Shown here: piece by piece, positions 9,211-17,013 of the stretch
Position numbering within the stretch: the stretch's first letter is position 1
Layout of the letters: every line of letters begins with the position of its first letter
Assembly: GCA_015999765.1 (NCBI GenBank)
Contig: JAECQR010000008.1
Span: 32,183-96,182 of the forward strand
Direction: 5' to 3'
Length of the DNA: 64,000 nt
Origin: Flavobacteriia bacterium
GTDB lineage: Bacteria > Bacteroidota > Bacteroidia > Flavobacteriales > Weeksellaceae
Notes under the pieces: generated by a model
The model's database searches: none
What the model was told of the DNA's origin: nothing
What the model saw: the letters and a program-made list of their open reading frames with translations, nothing else
Program-made: the position numbers and the translations under genes

Positions 9211-9338
9211 AGCAGGAATATTCCCGCTCCTAAGAAATACCCGTCCCGCTCTCCGCTGTATCTTTTTTGCTTTTTGGGATGTGTTTTCAAAGGAAATTCT
9301 TTAAAAAGCAAAAAAGGATGCCGCTTCGATCGGGGCTA
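9211..9338 (-). repeat. Intergenic palindromic repeat, copy 1
   Basis: Fills the gap between metZ and metH. It contains a 14-base perfect stem, 9262-9275 with 9303-9316, and an outer GC-rich part. On the minus strand it begins TAGCCCCGATCGAAGCGGC (9338 downward) and matches copy 2 at 13503-13597 with about two differences over the first 30 bases and three over the last 27; the loop interiors are unrelated. I recall similar sequences between genes of many flavobacteria but cannot search for them here. Confidence 0.75.
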
Positions 9339-9381
9339 AAATAAATCTCCCGGCCTTCGGTTAAAACAATAAAAAATTAAA

Positions 9382-10392
9382 ATGAAAAATTCAGAACAGT
9401 TATACAAAGCCATTTCCGAACGAATCCTCGTACTCGACGGAGCAATGGGAACGATGCTTCAGCGGTACAAATTTGAGGAAGAAGATTACCGCGGCGAAAG
9501 ATTCAAAGATTGGGAATATCCACTTAAAGGAAACAATGATTTGCTGTCGCTAACTCAGCCTCAGGCGATTGAGGAAGTTCACCGCAAATATCTTGAAGCC
9601 GGTGCCGACATTATTGAAACCAATACTTTTTCCGGAACCACCATCGCCATGGCAGATTATCATATGGAAGATTTGGTTTACGAACTCAACTACGAATCTG
9701 CAAAAATTGCAAGAAAAGTCTGCGACGAATTCATAACAAAAAATCCGGAGAAACCAAGATTTGTCGCGGGTTCTATCGGTCCAACAAATAAAACGGCAAG
9801 TTTAAGTCCGGATGTGAATGATCCGGGTTTTCGGGCGATCACTTTTGATGAATTAAGAATTGCTTACAAACAGCAATGCGAAGCTTTATTAGATGGCGGT
9901 TCGGATATTCTTTTAGTCGAAACAGTTTTTGATACGCTGAACGCTAAAGCTGCTCTTTTTGCCATTGATGAGATCCAGGAGAAAAGAAAAATGAAAATTC
10001 CAATCATGGTTTCCGGAACGATTACGGATGCGTCCGGTCGAACTTTAAGCGGACAGACCGCGGAGGCTTTTCTCATCTCAGTTTCGCATTTAAATCTTTT
10101 AAGTGTAGGTTTCAACTGCGCGCTTGGTGCAGAGCAGCTTACTCCTTATTTGGAAACGCTTTCGAATAATTCTGAGTTTTATATTTCAGTCTATCCGAAT
10201 GCCGGACTTCCAAATGCTTTTGGGCAATACGACGAATCTCCTGAGTTTATGGCTGCGCAGATTAAAGAATATGCCGAAAAAGGTTTAATCAATATCATCG
10301 GTGGCTGCTGCGGAACCACGCCGCCACATATCAAAGCAATCGCTGATTTGGTGAAAAATTATGAACCCAGAAAAGTAGTTTTTAGTGTGTAG
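9382..10392 (+). CDS. metH: Methionine synthase, homocysteine-binding half (split MetH)
   Basis: 336 residues covering only the N-terminal homocysteine S-methyltransferase domain of cobalamin-dependent methionine synthase. The barrel start ISERILVLDGAMGTMLQR and the zinc ligands in FNCALGAE (Cys246) and GGCCGTTPP (Cys309, Cys310) are all present, so this half should bind homocysteine and zinc. The ORF stops where the inter-domain linker of single-chain MetH would begin; the folate, B12 and reactivation domains are encoded from 10784 on. The two polypeptides must associate to work. Split MetH is, to my knowledge, usual in flavobacteria, though here another gene sits between the halves. Confidence 0.93.
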   Translation: MKNSEQLYKAISERILVLDGAMGTMLQRYKFEEEDYRGERFKDWEYPLKGNNDLLSLTQPQAIEEVHRKYLEAGADIIETNTFSGTTIAMADYHMEDLVYELNYESAKIARKVCDEFITKNPEKPRFVAGSIGPTNKTASLSPDVNDPGFRAITFDELRIAYKQQCEALLDGGSDILLVETVFDTLNAKAALFAIDEIQEKRKMKIPIMVSGTITDASGRTLSGQTAEAFLISVSHLNLLSVGFNCALGAEQLTPYLETLSNNSEFYISVYPNAGLPNAFGQYDESPEFMAAQIKEYAEKGLINIIGGCCGTTPPHIKAIADLVKNYEPRKVVFSV

Positions 10393-10422
10393 TGTTATGT
10401 TTTTAGCTTTAAAAAATCACTT

Positions 10423-10797
10423 ATGAGTTTTCAGGATTTTACCAAATTAGAAGTTTGGATTTCGGCAAGGAAAGTGACTAATTCCATTTATAATATTACC
10501 AAATTATTTCCTCAATCTGAGATTTTTGGTATTACAAATCAGATGAGAAGAGGCGCTGTTTCTGTTCCTTCCAACATTGCCGAAGGTTGTGGGAGAAGCA
10601 CGACAAAAGGGAAATTAGTCTTTTTCTATATTGCAAGAGGTTCTCTTTTCGAACTGGAAACTCAGCTTTATATTTCATTAGATCAAAAATTTATCAATGA
10701 AATCACTTTCAGTGAGGTTCTGGAAGAAATTCAAATCTCAAAAAAATTGCTGAATGGTTTTATTAACTACTTTAAAAAATTAGATGATGCAAAATAA
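10423..10797 (+). CDS. Four-helix-bundle protein (23S rRNA intervening-sequence type, S23/Avd-like)
   Basis: 124 residues of the S23/bAvd four-helix-bundle family: [18 protein letters not shown], the hallmark [19 protein letters not shown], then [11 protein letters not shown]. Relatives are encoded inside 23S rRNA intervening sequences or as accessory proteins of diversity-generating retroelements; many stand alone with unknown function. No reverse transcriptase or variable repeat is nearby, so a retroelement role is unsupported. It separates the two metH halves, starts 31 bases after the first and overlaps the second by 14 bases. Probably a late insertion carried in an otherwise metabolic operon. 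Possible nucleic-acid binding is inferred from the family. Confidence 0.85.
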   Translation: MSFQDFTKLEVWISARKVTNSIYNITKLFPQSEIFGITNQMRRGAVSVPSNIAEGCGRSTTKGKLVFFYIARGSLFELETQLYISLDQKFINEITFSEVLEEIQISKKLLNGFINYFKKLDDAK

Positions 10798-13489
10798 GGA
10801 CGAGCTATATACCAAACACCAAACACCAAACACCAAATACCTAAAATTATCCGGTCTCGAACCTTTAATTATAACGCCCGAATCCAATTTTATTAACGTG
10901 GGGGAAAGAACCAATGTGGCGGGTTCTAAGAAATTTCTCCGTTTAATCAAAGAAGAAAATTTCTCGGAAGCACTCGATATTGCACGGCATCAGGTTGATG
11001 GCGGAGCACAGATTCTCGATGTAAATTTTGATGACGGACTTCTGGACGGAAAAGCCGCCATGGTTAAATTTTTAAACCTAATTGCTTCGGAACCGGATAT
11101 TTCCAGAATTCCGATCATGATTGATTCTTCAAAATGGGAAATCCTGGAAGCCGGTTTACAGGTTGTTCAGGGAAAATGTGTGGTGAATTCCATCAGTCTC
11201 AAAGAAGGCGAAGAAGAATTTAAAAATCACGCAAAGAAAATAAAACGTTACGGCGCTGCGGTAATTGTAATGGCTTTTGACGAAAACGGACAGGCAGATA
11301 ATTATGACAGACGGATTGAAATCTGCAAACGATCTTACAATATTTTAGTCAACGAAATCGGTTTTCCTTCGGAAGATATTATTTTCGATCTTAATATTTT
11401 TCCCGTTGCCACCGGAATGGAAGAGCACCGGAGAAATGCACTCGATTTTATTGAGGCCACGAAATGGGTAAAAGAAAATCTTCCTAATGTTTCGGTAAGC
11501 GGCGGTGTTTCCAATGTTTCCTTCTCTTTCCGCGGAAACGACCGGGTGCGCGAGGCCATGCATTCAGTTTTTCTGTATCACGCGATTAAGGCAGGAATGA
11601 ATATGGGAATCGTGAATCCATCGATGCTGGAAGTTTATGACGAAATCCCCAAGGATTTATTGGAATTGGTTGAAGACGTAATGCTTGACAGGAGAGATGA
11701 TGCTACGGAAAGACTTCTTGAATATTCTGAAAGGGTAAAATCAACAAAAAAAGAAGTCACAGAGGAACTCGAATGGCGGAAAGAGCCGTTGCAGGAACGC
11801 ATAACACATGCACTGGTGAAAGGAATCGACCGTTTCATTATTGAAGATGTAGAGGAAGCTCGACAGCGTTCTTCAAGACCTTTGGATGTTATTGAAATTA
11901 ATCTGATGACAGGAATGGGCGTGGTAGGCGATCTTTTCGGAAGTGGAAAAATGTTCCTTCCGCAGGTGGTGAAATCGGCGAGAGTCATGAAAAAAGCCGT
12001 GGCCTATCTGCAGCCTTTCATTGAAGCTCAAAAAGACCAAACCCAAAAAGCGAACGGAAAAATCTTAATGGCAACCGTAAAAGGCGACGTTCATGATATC
12101 GGTAAAAATATTGTAAGTGTCGTTTTGGGCTGCAATAACTATGAAATAGTAGATCTGGGAGTAATGGTTCCTGCGGAGAAGATCATTCAGGCAGCCATTG
12201 ATCACAATGTGGATGTGATTGGTTTGAGCGGATTAATTACGCCAAGTTTAGACGAAATGGTGCATGTCGCAGATGAACTTCAGCGGAAGAACTTAAAATT
12301 TCCGTTGATGATTGGCGGTGCAACGACGTCTAAAGCACATACGGCGGTGAAAATTTTCCCAAAATATTCGCAGCCTGTGGTTCATGTTAACGATGCTTCA
12401 CGTGCGGTGGGCGTTGTTTCTCAGCTTTTGGACCGCAACAGCGAACAGTTTAAAGCTGATCTGAAAACTGATTATGAGGATTTCAGAGAGAAATTTCTAA
12501 ACCGACAAACCGACAAAGAGTACATTTCCATTAAAGAAGCCAGAAATCAAAAATTCAAAATAGATTGGGAAAACGAAGACATTAAAACTCCTGAAAATAT
12601 GGGAATTCACATCATCGAAAATCAGGATTTAAATGAACTGCTTGATTTTGTCGACTGGACGCCTTTTTTCAGAAGTTGGGAACTTTACGGGAAATATCCG
12701 CAGATTTTAAATGATGAGGTTGTTGGTGAACACGCCACAGAACTTTTCGCTGACGCACAGAAAATTTTAAAGAAAATTCTGGGTGAAAAACTGTTCACTG
12801 CAAAAGGAATATTTGGGATTTTTCCTGCAAATGCTACTGAAAATGATGATGTTGAGGTGAGTGATGAAGAAGGAAACAAGTTGGTGATTTTTAGGACGCT
12901 CCGTCAGCAACATAAAAAATCAGAAGGAAAGGAATATCTGGCTCTGAGTGATTTCATTGCTCCGAAGACTTCAGGGAAACAGGATTATGTAGGTGCTTTT
13001 TGCGTCACCACTGGTTTCGGAACGGAAGAATTAGCTCAAAAGTATTATGATGATCAGGATGATTATAACGCGATTATCGTAAAAGCATTGGCAGATCGCC
13101 TCGCAGAAGCTTTTGCGGAATTTCTACATCACAAAGTCCGTACAGAATCCTGGGGTTATGCTTCAAATGAAAACCTGGAAAACGAAGATTTAATTGCAGA
13201 AAAATATTCAGGAATTCGTCCGGCGCCCGGATATCCTGCATGTCCGGATCATTTGGAAAAACTCACGATTTGGGACTTGCTGAAAGTGAAAGATAATATT
13301 GGAGTCGAACTCACTGAAAGTCTCGCAATGTTTCCTACGGCAGCTGTTTCAGGATATTATTTTGCTAACCCAAAAGCGAAATATTTTGGTGTCGGAAAAA
13401 TTGCCGAAGATCAATTGAAAGATTTTGCAGAAAGAAAAAATATCGATTTGGAATTTGCGCGGAAATGGCTGGGCCCGAATCTGGCTTAA
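10784..13489 (+). CDS. metH: Methionine synthase, folate/B12/reactivation part (split MetH)
   Basis: 901 residues. In order: pterin-binding domain starting [16 protein letters not shown] (about residue 36), the four-helix cap, the cobalamin domain with DVHDIGKN whose His437 should be the lower cobalt ligand, [11 protein letters not shown], and the C-terminal SAM-dependent reactivation domain with [12 protein letters not shown] near residue 811. It moves the methyl group from methyl-THF through B12 to homocysteine held by the other half. Start: tandem ATGs at 10784 and 10787, inside the end of the four-helix-bundle gene; no other in-frame start occurs before the conserved domain. The first 20 residues are low complexity, encoded by a heptamer repeat, and precede the conserved [11 protein letters not shown]. 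Confidence 0.93.
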   Translation: MMQNKDELYTKHQTPNTKYLKLSGLEPLIITPESNFINVGERTNVAGSKKFLRLIKEENFSEALDIARHQVDGGAQILDVNFDDGLLDGKAAMVKFLNLIASEPDISRIPIMIDSSKWEILEAGLQVVQGKCVVNSISLKEGEEEFKNHAKKIKRYGAAVIVMAFDENGQADNYDRRIEICKRSYNILVNEIGFPSEDIIFDLNIFPVATGMEEHRRNALDFIEATKWVKENLPNVSVSGGVSNVSFSFRGNDRVREAMHSVFLYHAIKAGMNMGIVNPSMLEVYDEIPKDLLELVEDVMLDRRDDATERLLEYSERVKSTKKEVTEELEWRKEPLQERITHALVKGIDRFIIEDVEEARQRSSRPLDVIEINLMTGMGVVGDLFGSGKMFLPQVVKSARVMKKAVAYLQPFIEAQKDQTQKANGKILMATVKGDVHDIGKNIVSVVLGCNNYEIVDLGVMVPAEKIIQAAIDHNVDVIGLSGLITPSLDEMVHVADELQRKNLKFPLMIGGATTSKAHTAVKIFPKYSQPVVHVNDASRAVGVVSQLLDRNSEQFKADLKTDYEDFREKFLNRQTDKEYISIKEARNQKFKIDWENEDIKTPENMGIHIIENQDLNELLDFVDWTPFFRSWELYGKYPQILNDEVVGEHATELFADAQKILKKILGEKLFTAKGIFGIFPANATENDDVEVSDEEGNKLVIFRTLRQQHKKSEGKEYLALSDFIAPKTSGKQDYVGAFCVTTGFGTEELAQKYYDDQDDYNAIIVKALADRLAEAFAEFLHHKVRTESWGYASNENLENEDLIAEKYSGIRPAPGYPACPDHLEKLTIWDLLKVKDNIGVELTESLAMFPTAAVSGYYFANPKAKYFGVGKIAEDQLKDFAERKNIDLEFARKWLGPNLA
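10811..10841 (+). repeat. Heptanucleotide tandem repeat in 5' end of metH second half
   Basis: Four consecutive units of ACCAAAC (last unit ACCAAAT) followed by ACC. The unit is not a multiple of three, so gain or loss of one copy would shift the reading frame just after the start codon. Confidence 0.9.
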
Positions 13490-13502
13490 ATGATCCGAAT
13501 TC

Positions 13503-13597
13503 CTAGCCCCGATGGAAGTGGCATCCTTTTTTGTCTGCGAAATTTTCGGTTTCGGGATATTATTTTGTGGCAAAAAAGATATAACGGACAGCGGGAA
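13503..13597 (+). repeat. Intergenic palindromic repeat, copy 2
   Basis: Lies between metH and metF, in the opposite orientation to copy 1. It starts TAGCCCCGATGGAAGTGGC and ends GATATAACGGACAGCGGGA; CTTTTTTG (13526-13533) pairs with CAAAAAAG (13571-13578). The interior differs completely from copy 1. The reading frame of metF runs back into this element, but those codons are not part of the enzyme. Confidence 0.75.
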
Positions 13598-13640
13598 AAA
13601 GCTTCAAAAAAATAATTATTTAATACACTCGCAACGACAA

Positions 13641-14600
13641 ATGAAAATTACAGAACATATAGAAAGCGCCAACGGCAAAACCTTATTCTCTCTCGAAGTT
13701 GTTCCTCCCCAAAAAGGAATCGGCATCGAGGATCTCTATAAAAACATTGACCCTTTGATGGAGTTTAAACCTCCGTTCATTGATGTGACCACCTCCCGCG
13801 AAGAATATATTTACCTAGACAAAGGAAACGGTTTGATGGAGCGTAAAATCACCAGAATGCGTCCCGGAACACTGGGGATCTGTTCTGCTATTCAGCATAA
13901 ATATAATGTGGATACCGTTCCACACGTTTTATGCGGAGGATTTTCGATGGAAGAAACCGAATATCTTTTAGTCGACTGTATGTATCTCGGCATCGAAAAT
14001 GTGATGGCTTTACGTGGTGACGCGATGAAAGGACAGCAGTATTTCGAACCTTCACCAGGCGGACATAAAAATGCGATGGATCTCGTGAATCAGATGAACG
14101 ATCTAGGTCGCGGAAAATACCTTCACGACGACGGAAAAATTTGCGATCAGCAAAATAAATTCTGTATCGGAGTCGCCGGTTATCCTGAAAAACACATCGA
14201 AGCGCCTTCAATGAACTACGATCTAAAATGGCTTAAGCAAAAAGTGGATGCAGGCGCAGATTATGTCGTGACTCAAATGTTTTTCGAAAACAAAAAATTT
14301 ATCGAATTTGTGAAACAGGCGCGCGAAATTGGCATTAATGTTCCGATAATTCCGGGAATTAAACCAATTGCGACTAAAGGTCATCTTCAAATGCTGCCGA
14401 AAGTCTTTAAAATCGATTTGCCGGAAGACCTCATTTCCGCCGTTGAAAAAGCAAAAGATAATACTGCAGTGAAACAGATTGGAATTGAATGGGCTATTAA
14501 CCAGTGCCGCGAACTGATGGATTTTGGAGTTCCGGTGCTGCATTTCTATTCGATGGGGAAAAGCGACAATATAAATAAGATCGCGAAAGAGTTATTTTAA
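13641..14600 (+). CDS. metF: Methylenetetrahydrofolate reductase
   Basis: 319-residue flavoprotein that reduces 5,10-methylene-THF to 5-methyl-THF, the methyl donor for the split MetH just upstream. Seen: FSLEVVPPQ near the N terminus, FIDVTTSREEY, HVLCGGFSMEETEYLL, the LGIENVMALRGD segment typical of MetF, and VTQMFFENKKF followed by VPIIPGIKPI. The ATG at 13641 (MKITEHIESANG) is preferred over a frame-open upstream start at 13512, because the latter would translate the intergenic repeat into residues with no family counterpart. Last gene of the methionine block. Confidence 0.95.
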   Translation: MKITEHIESANGKTLFSLEVVPPQKGIGIEDLYKNIDPLMEFKPPFIDVTTSREEYIYLDKGNGLMERKITRMRPGTLGICSAIQHKYNVDTVPHVLCGGFSMEETEYLLVDCMYLGIENVMALRGDAMKGQQYFEPSPGGHKNAMDLVNQMNDLGRGKYLHDDGKICDQQNKFCIGVAGYPEKHIEAPSMNYDLKWLKQKVDAGADYVVTQMFFENKKFIEFVKQAREIGINVPIIPGIKPIATKGHLQMLPKVFKIDLPEDLISAVEKAKDNTAVKQIGIEWAINQCRELMDFGVPVLHFYSMGKSDNINKIAKELF

Positions 14601-14604
14601 TAAA

Positions 14605-14632
14605 AAAGCGGTGAAACTAGTTTCACCGCTTT
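14605..14632. terminator. Perfect palindromic terminator after metF
   Basis: A 28-base perfect palindrome with arms AAAGCGGTGAAACT and AGTTTCACCGCTTT, preceded by A residues and followed by a short T-rich stretch, between convergent metF and the SDR gene. Suited to stop transcription from both sides. Confidence 0.85.
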
Positions 14633-14643
14633 AATTTCTTTAG

Positions 14644-15432
14644 TTAGTCCATTTTATTATACCTCTTCATCAAATTCTCATAAAAATTCTGAGGAAGGAT
14701 CCATTTCAGTGGAACGCCGATTTTCTGCCCGAACTTACCGAAATAGTAATGCGCTTTCCACGATTTTTTGGGGAGCAGTTTTTCAATGTAAGCAGCAACT
14801 TCTGCTGGTTCGGTTCCGTCATCTACATGAGCATTCATAATTGCGTAAATTTTATCGAAAGCCTTTTGGTAAGGTTCCGAAACTTTTGTTTTTACACGGT
14901 TTTCAGCGATTTTTGTTTTAATGTCGCCTAAATGAAGTGTGCAGACATCAACGTTCCAAGGCGAAACTTCGTAGCGGATCGCTTCTGTAACTTTGTCTAA
15001 TGCTGATTTTGAGGCAGAATAAAACCCACGGAAAGGAAGTCCCATTTCGCTACCGATACTCGAGATGTTGATGATTTTACCGAGTTTCTGTGCACGCATT
15101 GATGGCAGAACGGCATTCATCATTTGTACAGAACCCACTAAATTCAGATTAAATAATTTGAGTATTTCTTCCTGTGTGGAATCTTCTACCGCTCCTACCA
15201 TACCCATTCCCGCATTGTTAATCAGGACATCAATTTTTTTTTCTGTTTTTAAAATTTCCGATACGGCATTTTGAACCTGCAGATTGTCGGTAATATCGGT
15301 CGGAATCGTTTTGAAATAAGTAGATTCTACATTTTTGCGGCTCAGTCCGAACACGCTGTGTCCCTTTTTGCCGAAGTATTCAGCCAGTGCAAATCCGATA
15401 CCTGTAGAAGTTCCGGTAATAATTATTGTCAT
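14644..15432 (-). CDS. Short-chain dehydrogenase/reductase
   Basis: 262 residues from the chosen start. Classical SDR: cofactor motif TGTSTGIGFALA, NNAG (in VLINNAGMGMVG), the catalytic Ser in NISSIGSE and YSASKSALDK with the active-site Tyr and Lys. The enzyme should oxidise or reduce an alcohol or ketone with NAD(P); the substrate is unknown. The frame is open to 15516, but MTIIITGTSTGIG at 15432 is the start that fits the family, one base after the aroA stop. The tight spacing indicates translation in one transcript with aroA. Confidence 0.88.
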   Translation of the reverse strand: MTIIITGTSTGIGFALAEYFGKKGHSVFGLSRKNVESTYFKTIPTDITDNLQVQNAVSEILKTEKKIDVLINNAGMGMVGAVEDSTQEEILKLFNLNLVGSVQMMNAVLPSMRAQKLGKIINISSIGSEMGLPFRGFYSASKSALDKVTEAIRYEVSPWNVDVCTLHLGDIKTKIAENRVKTKVSEPYQKAFDKIYAIMNAHVDDGTEPAEVAAYIEKLLPKKSWKAHYYFGKFGQKIGVPLKWILPQNFYENLMKRYNKMD

Positions 15433-15433
15433 T

Positions 15434-16669
15434 TTACGAGTCGGTTTTGTCTGTAAGTGCTCTGAAATCCTGCCAAAAATTAGGAGAGGATTTTTCAACA
15501 ACTTCAGGATTTTCAATCTTTAAATCTTTAATAAGGCAAAAGGGAGCGAAACTCATTGCCATTCTGTGATCATTATACGTTTCGATCGATATATTCTCAT
15601 TAGGTTCGAAAAATTTAACGGAATGGATAGAATCTTCGGTAATTTCGGCGATACATCCGATTTTAAACAGTTCATTCTTCAGTGCAAGCAAGCGGTCGGT
15701 TTCTTTTACTTTCAAAGTTTCGAGTCCGGTAATTTCAAAGGGAATATTCATTGCAGTTGCCGTTACGCAAAGGGTTTGTGCGATATCCGGACAGTCATTC
15801 ATATTTAATGAAATAATTTCCGGGAAATTAAAATAATGTTCGGGCAGCAATGAAATCCTCGATTCTGCACCCTCGGAAATTGTATTTACGCCGAAAAATT
15901 TCCAGTAAATTTCTTTCAGAACCGAATCTCCCTGGAGAGAATAGGGCTTAAAGCTTTTTAAGTTAATGGTTTCGCGGGAAATAGCCGCCAGTGAATAAAA
16001 GTATGATGCGGAACTCCAGTCGCTTTCCACGACGAATGGAACGCTTTGAGACTGCTTCCCTGTATGAATGTTGGGATCGATTTTAATGATGTTTCCTTCC
16101 CAATGATTGGTGATTCCCACAGTGCGCAGGATTTTCAAGGTCATTTCAAGGTAGGGTCTTGAGGTAATTTTTCCGTTAAGCGTTATTTCCAGACCGTTTT
16201 CAAGTCTGGCAGCAATCAACAATAAGGATGTGATGAACTGGCTGGAGATGTGAGCGGGAATAGTGACGCTGTTTTTTTGAATCTTTTTTCCGGTGATTTT
16301 CAGCGGCGGATAGCCTTCTTTTTCAAGGTAAGAAATTTCTGCACCCAAATCCCGTAACGCATCGACCAGAAATTTAATCGGACGGTTTTTCATTCGGTCC
16401 GAACCGGTTAAAATAACAGTTTTCCCTTCCTGGATGGCATAATATGAAGTAAGAAAACGCATTGCAGTGCCGGCGTGGTGAATATCGATAATCTCAGAAT
16501 CACTGTTTAAAGCATTTTGCAAAAGCTGCGTATCCTGCGAGGTTGAGAGATTTTTGATGATAATGTTTTCAAAAAGCTGATGCAGAATCAACAAGCGATT
16601 CGAAATGCTTTTCGAACCGCTTATTTCTATAGTTTTGTTCCCAGTAACTCTGGATTTTTCTAAAAACAT
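15434..16669 (-). CDS. aroA: 3-phosphoshikimate 1-carboxyvinyltransferase (EPSP synthase)
   Basis: 411 residues. Sixth step of the shikimate pathway: shikimate-3-phosphate plus PEP gives EPSP. Motifs in order: GSKSISNRLL (phosphate loop), HAGTAMRFLT (counterpart of the NAGTAMR loop), GSDRMKNRPI, and the C-terminal LKVKETDRLLAL plus NDHRMAMSFAP. Somewhat shorter than the enterobacterial enzyme (427). It lies in a minus-strand run with the MazG-like gene upstream (15 bases) and the SDR gene downstream. The His in place of the first Asn of the glyphosate-loop motif is noted; I recall this as common in bacteroidetes. Confidence 0.93.
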   Translation of the reverse strand: MFLEKSRVTGNKTIEISGSKSISNRLLILHQLFENIIIKNLSTSQDTQLLQNALNSDSEIIDIHHAGTAMRFLTSYYAIQEGKTVILTGSDRMKNRPIKFLVDALRDLGAEISYLEKEGYPPLKITGKKIQKNSVTIPAHISSQFITSLLLIAARLENGLEITLNGKITSRPYLEMTLKILRTVGITNHWEGNIIKIDPNIHTGKQSQSVPFVVESDWSSASYFYSLAAISRETINLKSFKPYSLQGDSVLKEIYWKFFGVNTISEGAESRISLLPEHYFNFPEIISLNMNDCPDIAQTLCVTATAMNIPFEITGLETLKVKETDRLLALKNELFKIGCIAEITEDSIHSVKFFEPNENISIETYNDHRMAMSFAPFCLIKDLKIENPEVVEKSSPNFWQDFRALTDKTDS

Positions 16670-16684
16670 TTAATAAGTGATGTG

Positions 16685-17011
16685 TTATTTCAGTTTCTCG
16701 TTATTTTGATGACGTGCTGAATCTCTTTCGGTTTTAAGTTTCATTTTTTTATCGAAAGCTTCCTGCAGGTTGGTTCCGGTTTGGTTGGCCAAACATAAAG
16801 TCACGAATAAAACATCGGCCAGCTCTTCTCCCAAATCTTTGGTTTTATCGCTTTCCTTTTCACTCTGTTCACCGTATCTCCTGGCAATAATTCTGGCAAC
16901 TTCGCCCACTTCCTCAGTCAGCATCGCCATGTTGGTAAGCTCGTTAAAATAACGGACTCCTACAGTTTTTATCCATTCATCAACCTCGTTCTGCAGTTTG
17001 GTTATTTCCAT
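16685..17011 (-). CDS. MazG-family nucleotide pyrophosphohydrolase
   Basis: 108 residues, the all-alpha NTP pyrophosphatase fold. The metal-binding pattern is visible: LTEEVGEVARII (ExxE-type) and, about 35 residues later, LGEELADVLFVTL (ExxD). These enzymes cleave non-canonical or surplus NTPs to NMP and pyrophosphate. Single-domain length, unlike the two-domain MazG of Escherichia coli. Two bases separate it from the lipoprotein gene upstream and 15 from aroA downstream, so it is within one transcript. The preferred nucleotide is unknown. Confidence 0.9.
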   Translation of the reverse strand: MEITKLQNEVDEWIKTVGVRYFNELTNMAMLTEEVGEVARIIARRYGEQSEKESDKTKDLGEELADVLFVTLCLANQTGTNLQEAFDKKMKLKTERDSARHQNNEKLK

Positions 17012-17013
17012 AA

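Noticed and set aside
10423..10797. Diversity-generating retroelement
   Set aside because: The Avd-like gene is alone: no reverse transcriptase, template repeat or variable repeat found within several kb.
10811..10841. Origin iteron array
   Set aside because: Four seven-base units within a coding region of metH, with no dnaA, DnaA boxes or rep gene around.
9382..13489. metH broken by a frameshift (pseudogene)
   Set aside because: Both halves keep complete domains and all recognised ligand residues and end or start at a domain border, as in known split MetH.
13512..13640. Upstream in-frame start that would lengthen MetF by 43 residues
   Set aside because: The added part is translation of the intergenic repeat and has no counterpart in the family; ATG at 13641 fits.
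15433..15516. Longer N terminus for the SDR protein
   Set aside because: It would lie inside the end of aroA; MTIIITGTSTGIG at 15432 is the natural start.
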